From Bos javanicus (taxonomy: Eukaryota > Chordata > Mammalia > Artiodactyla > Bovidae): a stretch of 64,000 nucleotides of DNA. How positions within the stretch are numbered: the stretch's first letter is position 1; each line of letters opens with the position of its first letter. This document shows, piece by piece, positions 56,197 to 64,000 of the stretch. The position numbers and the translations under genes were made by a program. The stretch spans positions 22,108,001-22,172,000 of the forward strand of contig NC_083876.1 in assembly GCF_032452875.1 (NCBI RefSeq), read 5' to 3'. The notes below the pieces were generated by a model. The model was given only the letters and a program-made list of their open reading frames with translations, was not told the origin of the DNA and did not search any database.

Positions 56197-56343
56197 GGCT
56201 TTCCTGGTAGCTCAGTTAGTAAAGAATCCACCTGCAATGCAGGAGACCCTGGTTCAATTCCTGGGTCAGGAAGATCCCCTGGAGAAGGGTTAGGCTACCC
56301 ACTCCAGTATTCTTGGACTTCCTTGGTGGCTCAGACAGTAAAA
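56197..56343 (+). mobile_element. Bov-tA SINE (first of duplicated pair)
   Basis: 'ggctttcctggtagctcagt' head, truncated after 'ccactccagtattcttgg'. Confidence 0.85.
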
Positions 56344-56390
56344 AGTCTATACATTTGCACAGACCTGTGCACAAGTCTATAGTTATATAA

Positions 56391-56603
56391 GGGCTTTTCT
56401 GGTAGCTCAGCTAGTAAAGAATCCTCCTGCAATGAGAGAGACCTGGGTTCAATCCCTGGGTTGGGAAGATCCCCTGGAGGAGGGCATGGCAACCCATTCC
56501 AGTATTCTTGCTCGGAGATCCCTAAGGACAGAGGAACCTGGTGGGCTACAATCCATGGGGTCATAGAGTCAGACATGACTGAGGGACTAAGCACAGCACA
56601 GCA
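56391..56603 (+). mobile_element. Bov-tA SINE (second of duplicated pair)
   Basis: 'ggcttttctggtagctcagc' head, with a complete body ending 'gactgagggactaagcacag'. Its left flank repeats the flank of the previous copy. Confidence 0.88.
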
Positions 56604-57496
56604 TAGTTCTATAAAATGTAGTTATTGGCGGGGGTGGGTGGGGGGGACTGGGTGAAGGGTATAAGGGACTTCCCTGAGCTATTTTTGCAGCTTCCTGGGA
56701 ATCTATAATTACTGAAAAATAAAAAATTAATATCTTTTCTAAAAAGTAAAGAAATGGAAATAAAGTTTAAAAAGAAAAAGCATTCAGATTTCAAAGGTAA
56801 AAGGGTGAAGGTCCTAGAACTTGAGTTGCATATTCAGCACTGACAGTGCAAAAGAACAAGCTTCCTTTCCTCTGTCCAGAAGCAAGAGAGATACAGCCTT
56901 CACTGGATAACCCAGTAGCCTAATTATTACAGGCCCTGTAGCCTATAAACCTGATTATAAAGGTTCTCTCAGAAATTATAAGTTGCCCAACATCTTAATA
57001 CATTCCTTTTAGGCTTAAACTAGACAATGCAGGCTCTGTTGTTTGCACTTTTGAATGCTGGCTGGTTCTTATTCTGAGGGTTTCAATTGCATATCTTAAT
57101 TTTCTGAGAGATTTAAAAGGGTGATCAACAAAGCCTAAAGCATATCTCTACCCACTGAAACCACTGAGAAATTGATATCAGGCTATAATGTAATAAGGTT
57201 ACACAATATCCCTCAAGAATTTCTTTGTTTTGAACCTGAATGTAGCTGCTTGGTTACCTCTAGAAGCAGAGAGGACTGGAACTTGTAATAGTCGGTGGCC
57301 CTCCCTTTCTGAGGTTGTTATTCTGAAATCCCAAAGAAACCAGAATTCTGGCATGTCTTCCATGTCCAGAATGTGGGTTTTTTCTTCTATAGCTCACTCA
57401 CGCTATGCGGCACGGTCCTCCCTAAACCCCCTGAGTGACCCATCCTGGTTCTCAGATGGAAGGAAGACCAAGCCTTGGAAACTTCCTGCTTTTGTG

Positions 57497-57702
57497 CTCA
57501 GTTGCTCAGTTGTGTCTGACTCTTTGCAACCTCATGGACTGTAGCCCATCAGGCTCCTCTGTCCACGGGAATCTCCAGGCAAGAATACTGGAGTGGGTTA
57601 CCACTTCCTACTCTAGGGGATCTTCCCGACCCAGGGATCAAACCCGCATCTGTTGCATTGGCAGATGGATTCTTAAACACTAGCACCACCTGGGAAGCTC
57701 CT
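57497..57702 (-). mobile_element. Bov-tA SINE, reverse orientation
   Basis: 'tgctcagttgctcagttgtg' to 'gcaccacctgggaagctcc'. Confidence 0.92.
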
Positions 57703-58595
57703 TCCTGCCTTTAAGCACAATGTTAAGTGAGGGCTCTGAAAGGGGGATATTAAAGGCAGCTGCACAATTGCCCTCTACTGTAAGCAGATCAGGAGTGGAC
57801 AAGAAGACCGGCACAGGACCAGAGGAGAAAGCAAGAGAACAGACTGAAACACATAGTTCAGAAAACCGAAGTAAGACTCAGAGAAATTATCTTGGCCTAA
57901 GTTAAAGAAGGAGGAAGACAGCCAGGGTCTTAAGGACCTCATTTCCCCTATAGACCTTATGACTGCTTTACCTTCAATGTGCATGTGGATTTGGATCCTT
58001 GCTGGTGTTGGCAATTGGCTCCTAATTTGCTCAGCCTTTAACTGAGCAAGAAGAAATTAACTTATGAAGTTTACAAGAGCAGAGCCATGTGAACAACTTC
58101 ATTTGAATGGAAGCTTTCTTTGGTCCCAAACAGAAAAGGTCATTGTCAGTGTCCATCTGTTTCCTGATCCCAGTTTTAGGTTTGTGGATAAAATGCAGCT
58201 GAATAAGCACTTCCTAAAAATTTACATCGTTGCCCAATGGACCTGTCCCCAAATGGAGATGACAGAGAGGTACATGTTACAACTTGTGTAGCAATTTCTT
58301 CTTCACGGCTTTGTTCTTTTTAAGTCTTCTAAAACTGCCACCATTAGATACTTAGATTTTTGACCAAAGACAAAAACAAAGCAAAACATAGTGAATAGTA
58401 TCATAGTCATGGTACCTCTAGACCAGCTGAGGTCCACCATTCATTATCATCATCATTGCCTACTTTTCTTTGGTGTTTTTCATGTTTGGAAGTTACTTTA
58501 ACATCCTTTGTCTCTGATTATGATTTTGCTTCTCAGCAATAAACCCTGAGAAAGAAGTAGGGACTTACAATCAAAAGGTTTATAATAAAAAAGAT

Positions 58596-58660
58596 GATGC
58601 TCTAAGGGGTTAAGTGACTTGCTCAAGGTCACAGAGCCAGTAAAAGATTCCTCATCCATC
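58596..58660 (-). mobile_element. MIR SINE fragment
   Basis: 'gttaagtgacttgctcaagg' then 'tcacagagccagtaaaag' is the reversed MIR core. Confidence 0.65.
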
Positions 58661-58911
58661 ACATCAGAAACAGACTAAGCCTGCTGCCCCCTGTCATGCT
58701 AACGGATTACATGAGAGAAAAGGGAGCCCTAGGGAATTTCCTCTAATCACCCCACATTAGCTGAACTGCACAGATTGCCTTCTACTTCCTCTCAAATCCC
58801 ATTGCACTTGCCATCTGTAAAATTCACTTGAGCTCGTTCTTGCATTTTGCCTTGTCTTGCTTTTTAAAAGTTGAATAAGTGAATGGGTGAGTGCTGTGTG
58901 TGTGTGTGTTT

Positions 58912-59116
58912 TCGTGCTTAGTCGCTTCAGTCACATTTGACTCTTTTCGACCCCATGGACTGTAGCTGTACAGGCTACTCTATCTGTAGGATTCTCCAGG
59001 CAAGAATACTGGAGTCGGTTGCCATGCCCTCCTGACCCAGGGATCGAACCTGTGCCTTTTACATCCCCTGCCGAAGCAGGTGGGTTCTTTACCACTAGGG
59101 CCACCTGGGAAGCCCC
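58912..59116 (-). mobile_element. Bov-tA SINE, reverse orientation
   Basis: 'cgtgcttagtcgcttcagtc' to 'ggccacctgggaagcccc'; a (TG)n run lies just before it. Confidence 0.92.
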
Positions 59117-59394
59117 TGTGGGTATGTTAACACCCAAGGACTAGAAACAGGAAACTAGACTCCTGTATTCTCACAAAATTTAATGCTGCAATACTTATAG
59201 TTTTTATTTGACTTTAATTAAATTAGATAATAGCATGAGAAATATGGACTTTGGCCCTAAGAAGACAGAGAAAAGGAAAATTTTAGTGGAGGAAGACCAG
59301 ATATTTTTAAGGCTATGGAGTCTACATTCATTTATTATTCTTTCTTAAATATTTTCATTTAAGAAAATGTGTTTCATTTCTTTCATTCTTAAAT

Positions 59395-59516
59395 TTTTTT
59401 TTAGTATTTATTTATTTGGTTGTGTAGGATCTTAGTTGCAGCACTTGGGGATCTTTCAACCAGCATCCCCAGCACTGCAAGGCAGATGCTTAACCAATGG
59501 ACCACCAAGAAGTCCC
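59395..59516 (-). mobile_element. CHR-type SINE, reverse orientation
   Basis: T-rich tail (TATTTATTTATTTGGTTGTG), then 'ggatcttagttgcagcactt', ending 'caccaagaagtcccttgcc'. Confidence 0.8.
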
Positions 59517-59942
59517 TTGCCATGACTTTTAATTCCCTGAATTCTTGGGGCACATGCCTGCCTCAAACTCAGTGGTAATCCTGGGTCAACCTACACCTCA
59601 GCCTTCTTCACTCCTTACCTTAGTTATGCTGGAGACAAGATAACAAGTAACAGGAAGATGAACACACACTTGTGTAAATAATGAAGAGTATCTGAACTGA
59701 GAAGACCGAAGGTAAAACTGCCTTCCAACATGGCTTCATCTTAGAGTGCAAATGATGTGAGCAACATCAAGCTTCTCTTTGTCATTTCAGGTTGCCTTCC
59801 TTGGGGTTGCCTTTGTTCTCAGGCCAGGCACCGCTCCATCACCTTCTGGTGTGCAGCAGTGCTCCTGAGAATTCAGATGTCATGCTTGTTCCTGCTCCTT
59901 GGTATGTGATCTATTTTATCCCACTTGTACATGTTCAGTGGT

Positions 59943-60808
59943 TCAGTTCAGTTCAGTTGCTCAGTCGTGTCTGACTCTTTGCAACCCCATGAATTGAAGC
60001 ATGCCAGGCCTCCCTGTCCATCACCAATTCCTGGAGTTCACTCAAACTCACATCCATCAAGTCAGTTATGCCATCCAGCCATCTCATCCTCTGTCGTCCC
60101 CTTCTCGTCCTGCCCCCAATCCCTCCCAGCATCAGAGTCTTTTCCAATGAGTCAACTCTTCGCATGAGGTGGCCAAAGTACTGGAGTTTCAGCTTTAGCA
60201 TCATTCCTTCCAAAGAAATCCCAGGGCTGATCTCCTTCAGAATGGACTGGTTGGATCTCCTTGCAGTCCAAGGGACTCGCAAGAGTCTTCTCCAACACCA
60301 CAGTTCAAAAGCATCAATTCGTCAGCGCTCAGCCTTCTTCACAGTCCAACTCTCACATCCATACATGACCACATGAAAAACCATAGCCTTGACTAGATGG
60401 ACCTTTGTTGGCAAAGTAATGTCTCTGCTTTTGAATATGCTATCTAGGTTGGTCATAACTTTCCTTCCAAGGAGTAAGCGTCTTTTAATTTCATGGCTGC
60501 AGTCACCATCTCAAGTGATTTTGGACCCCCCAAAAATAAAGTCTGACACTGTTTCCACTCTTTTCCCATCTCTTTCCCATGAAGTGATGGAACCAGATGC
60601 CATGATCTTCATTTTCTGAATGTTGAGCTTTAAGCCAACTTTTTCACTCTCCACTTTCACTTTCATCAAGAGGCTTTTTAGTTCCTCTTCACTTTCTGCC
60701 ATAAGGGTGGTGTCATCTGCATATCTGAGATTATTGATATTTCTCCTGGCAATCTTGATTCCAGCTTGTACTTCTTCCAGCCCAGCGTTTCTCATGATGT
60801 ACTCTTAA
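59943..60808 (-). mobile_element. BovB LINE 3' end, reverse orientation
   Basis: TTCAGTTCAGTTCAG terminus, then antisense BovB RT. Minus-strand frames at 60282-59953 (RRGRQRMRWLDGITDLMDVS) and 60795-60511 (NNLRYADDTTLMAESEEEL, with the YADD box) are separated by frame breaks. Confidence 0.94.
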
Positions 60809-61469
60809 GCCTTACAATTCTAAAATTTTGAAATAATCTTTTTTTCCATCATATCCAGCAGGGAAAAAACAAATATGTGTCCCAGCATTCATGGTAAAAG
60901 TCCTAGGTTGTGTGCCCACTAATGAGCCAGTCACTCTGGCCAGGTAATTCAGATAAACTGATAATCTTAAACTCTGTTCTGTGTTTCCATATTGGTGCTG
61001 GAAAGGGAATTAGTTTCCCTAGAATCTCATGGATCCCAACTAGAAATCAGTAGCTACTAGAAAGAGGGAAATAATACTAAAGAAGTAACTAGCAGGTGTC
61101 CTCCACTGCCCTTTATCTTGACTGATGGGTGTTACTAGAAGAAATTAAATAATTATGTATAATTCATAAATGAAAACGTGTGATCTCTAATGTCTGCTGG
61201 ATTCTCATTGCATTATTGTCCCTCCTTCACAATTCACTCTCTACTGAGCAGTTCTCCTCGGCTTATTGATCAAGTATCTTTCTTCAAAAAACAAACAAAA
61301 CTCACCCCAACTAATGCCACTGAACTATTACCTTGTTTATCTGCCCTCACAGCCAAACATTTGAAGTCTTCACACAGTGGAAACCATAATAAAATGAGAC
61401 AAAAGTAAGGTCCCTGCAATACACAAGATACCCATCATCACCATCCTCCAGCTAATGAGAGTGACTACT

Positions 61470-61795
61470 ACCTCCTTACAATCTTCCCTCTAGTCCACCC
61501 TCCTGATATAATTTATTAAGATACCCAAAGCATAGAATTGCCCCCACTTTTTGGTAGTGAGTAAACCCCTCATTTCCTACACTCTCCCCCAAATTACCCA
61601 ATTAATCCAATAAAGCTCAAATCCAATAAATAGGTTCCTTCTAACATGCTCTTATGCAAACACCCCTTGGTTCCTCATGGTGAGCGTTCACATTCCTTTG
61701 CAGTGAGTAATAAAACCAACTTGTTCAACTAAACATATGTACCTGGTGGTCTTTGGCTGGAGGGTGTTGGCAGCCCTTACTGTATCCATAGATGT
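61470..61795 (+). mobile_element. Possible LTR 3' part
   Basis: 'caataaagctcaaatccaat' and 'gtgagtaataaaaccaactt' then 'tggtggtctttggctggagg' resemble an ERV LTR R-U5 end. Family not assigned. Confidence 0.35.
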
Positions 61796-61884
61796 ATTCA
61801 CCGAAATCCATTAAGTACCTTTCGTTTCTCTCCTGAATTACTCCAGCAGCCTCAAAAAAAAAAAAAAAAAAAAAAGATTTTCCT

Positions 61885-62380
61885 TGTTTCCAGTCTTATT
61901 TCGTCTAATCTATATCCCAGAGTCCTTTCCAGGGTGACCTTTCTGAAATTCAGATCTAATGATGTCACTCCCATGATAAAGTCTAAGTATTGGAGCCTAG
62001 CCTGGGACACCCTCCTTGCAATCACACCTCCTACTAGTCACGCCCTCTCCAACTCCAATTCCATGCACCAGTCACGACGAATTTGCTCGTAGCTCTTTCA
62101 AAGCACTTTTCTGAATTCTGGCATGATCTTTGGACCTCTTGTGATGCCTAGAAATCATCTAGCTCATTTTTATTTGTTCTCGAGCATTTTATTTGGTTTC
62201 AAGACATGGCTCAAACATTTTGTCCTCTGGGAAGCCTTCTTGAATATCTCTGGGAGCCACTGGTCTGTGTTTACTTTTCTCATATCACGTGTCATGCTGT
62301 ACCGTATTTACTCATCTGTTTTTCTATGAGGTTGCCAACTTCTTGAGGACCATGACCTTGTCTTCTTCATCCTGATCCCC
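61885..62380 (+). mobile_element. L2 LINE 3' region
   Basis: 'tctaatgatgtcactcccat' and 'gataaagtctaagtattgga', later 'ctctgggaagccttcttgaa', then 'gaggttgccaacttcttgag' follow the L2 3' end in order. Confidence 0.65.
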
Positions 62381-62555
62381 TCCCATGAGACATCATACCC
62401 AGGTTCTTCTGCAATGTTTGGAAAGGGAAGTGGGGTTAGGATATTCAGGGAGTGAGAACAAACTGCTTTGTGGATGGAGCCGAGAGATGACAAATGTTTT
62501 GCAGTTTATGGGGCAGTCCAGCACAAGAATTATCTCAGAGGTTTATCTCCCCCAG

Positions 62556-62700
62556 GGACTTCCCTGACAGTCCAGTGGTTAAGACTCTGAGTGCCTACTG
62601 CAGGGGCCCAGGTTCAATCCCTAGTCAGGGAACTAGATCCTCTAACTAAAGATCCTGTGTGCCATAACAAATATCCAGTGCAGCCAAATAAATAAAAAAA
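62556..62700 (+). mobile_element. CHR-type SINE
   Basis: GGGACTTCCCTGACAGTCCA head, AGGTTCAATCCCTAGTCAGG B box, and an AAATAAATAAAA tail. Confidence 0.9.
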
Positions 62701-63092
62701 AAGATCTTTCTCTTCCAAAATGCCAATAGCATCTCCACTAAGAAACAGCCTAGATTCTATTCTATACCTTGATTCACCAACAGGTATTCGTTGGTTGAAG
62801 GAATGACTAAATAAATATGAATGAATAAGTACAACAACATAAGCATGAAAAAATAAAAGGGAGAAAGGCAGGGATCACTGTATTGGAGATGCAAGTGTAC
62901 CCCCAAGGGGAGAAATTGATTGGCAAATTCATGCTTTGACAATTTAATTTTTTCTCCTGGTCATATTTGCTGTCCCTTTCTCCTGGGATTGTGAGTGCAA
63001 GGTACAAACTGGATTGAAAGAACTAATTCAAGTGAAAAGATTCATACGAAGATAATCTGTGGGGGGAGATAAACCCAGGTTATCTAGAAGAT

Positions 63093-63304
63093 GCTGGTGC
63101 TCAGTCGCTCAGTTGTGTCCCACTCTTTGGAACCCCATGGACTATTGCCCACCAGGCTCCTCTGTCTGTGCAATTTTCCAGGCAAGAATGCTGGAGTGGG
63201 TTGCTATTTCCTTCTCCAGGGGATCTTTCTGACCCAGGGATCGAACCTGCGTGTTCTGCATTGGCAAGCAGATTCTTTACCACTGAGCCACCTGGGACGC
63301 CCCT
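63093..63304 (-). mobile_element. Bov-tA SINE, reverse orientation
   Basis: 'ggtgctcagtcgctcagttg' to 'gagccacctgggacgcccct'. Confidence 0.93.
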
Positions 63305-64000
63305 ATCTAGATTGTGGTGGGGGCTGTCATTTTTGTAAGGCTGCTCAGAACATTTGGCCTCTGACATTTACCTCATCTTTTTCAAGACAAGATGTTTTAA
63401 TTCTGATTTGAACTTTATATTCAACCATTTAACCTAAGGCCCATTACTTGCAGCTTATTGTTGCTGCAAATTAAAATCCGCAGGGAGCAGACATGCACTG
63501 TGGTTTTATTTGCCAGTGTAAGTACTGTGTGACTCACATCAACCCTTGAGGGGAATCTCAGCTAGGTAAACTTTTCCAGGGCTCAACTTTTTCTGGAATA
63601 ACTTTGTCATTAAAGACACAGGTACTGAATCAAAAGCTAATTGAATCAAAACTGTGAATAATTTAATCTGGGATTCTAGACCCCTTTAGTGAATAAATGA
63701 TTGGTACCCAGTGTCTTTTATGCAAGGATGCCAACTGCTTCTGGGTCCCAGTGCAATCCCAGTTTGAGATTGCAAACTAGAAACTGGGTCCCAGTTTCTA
63801 GTTTTGAAGGCAGTGTTTAAACTCTGTTTATATACCGAATGACCTGAAAATGATTTTGAGGTAATACCAATCCATAAATGATTAACTGATGATCAGGATC
63901 TAACCTGAACTTCAAAAAATAAAAGGTATTCTTAAAAATCTTAAAAAAAAAAACTTTTATTCACATTTTTTATGGAAAAACTTTTCTAAACTTCTAATTT

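Larger units (their letters stand above)
50276..64000. other. Intergenic, upstream of IBTK, part 2
   Basis: SINE, LTR, BovB, L1 and L2 copies are listed separately. Between them, these stretches show nothing I recognise: 53380-53940, 54260-55045, 56610-57495, 57705-58910, 59120-59394, 60810-61470 and 63306-64000. Their open frames are short and unsupported. A poly(A) run lies at 61855-61875. Confidence 0.8.

Noticed and set aside
58064..58291. 75-codon frame in the intergenic region
   Set aside because: No recognisable similarity, weak context, and length within chance expectation.

Overview
The window is from a ruminant, almost certainly a bovid, genome. It carries many copies of Bov-tA and Bov-A2 SINEs, CHR-type tRNA-Glu SINEs and BovB LINEs, often with intact target-site duplications (TSDs). 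These families do not occur together at such density outside ruminants. The sequence alone does not separate cattle, buffalo, sheep and goat.

There is one recognisable protein-coding gene, IBTK (inhibitor of Bruton tyrosine kinase), on the minus strand. The gene starts in a CpG island near 41.2-42.4 kb and runs leftward out of the window. I resolved one non-coding first exon (about 41.51-41.69 kb) and thirteen coding exons (28,454 down to 38). All exon junctions keep the reading frame. They total 2,371 coding nt, or 790 codons plus one base, roughly the first 58% of the family's usual length of about 1,350 residues. The encoded order is two ankyrin repeats, three RCC1-type repeats, a linker, a first BTB domain and the beginning of a second BTB domain. 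The rest of BTB2 and the C-terminus lie off the left edge.

Layout: 1-28.8 kb holds coding exons 14 to 2 and introns rich in SINEs, including a 2.1-kb BovB in intron 3. From 28.8 to 41.5 kb is the 12.7-kb intron 1, with old L1, DNA transposons, an ERV remnant and a BovB inserted into a BovB. From 41.2 to 42.4 kb is the CpG-island promoter with two CCAAT boxes. From 42.4 to 64 kb is intergenic sequence with no gene I can support. It holds layered Tigger, L1, SINE, LTR, L2 and BovB insertions.

I found no undescribed multi-gene system. The most interesting non-routine structures are: a decayed copy of part of IBTK exon 7 inside intron 8; a compound direct/inverted duplication in intron 4 (17.2-18.6 kb); a NAGNAG acceptor at exon 11; an upstream in-frame ATG in exon 2; a BovB-in-BovB insertion that fuses two RT fragments into one 331-codon frame; and a twin-priming-type inverted L1 beside a Tigger fragment. 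Repeat boundaries are by eye and approximate. Exon boundaries rest on splice consensus, frame continuity and recalled similarity to mammalian IBTK.
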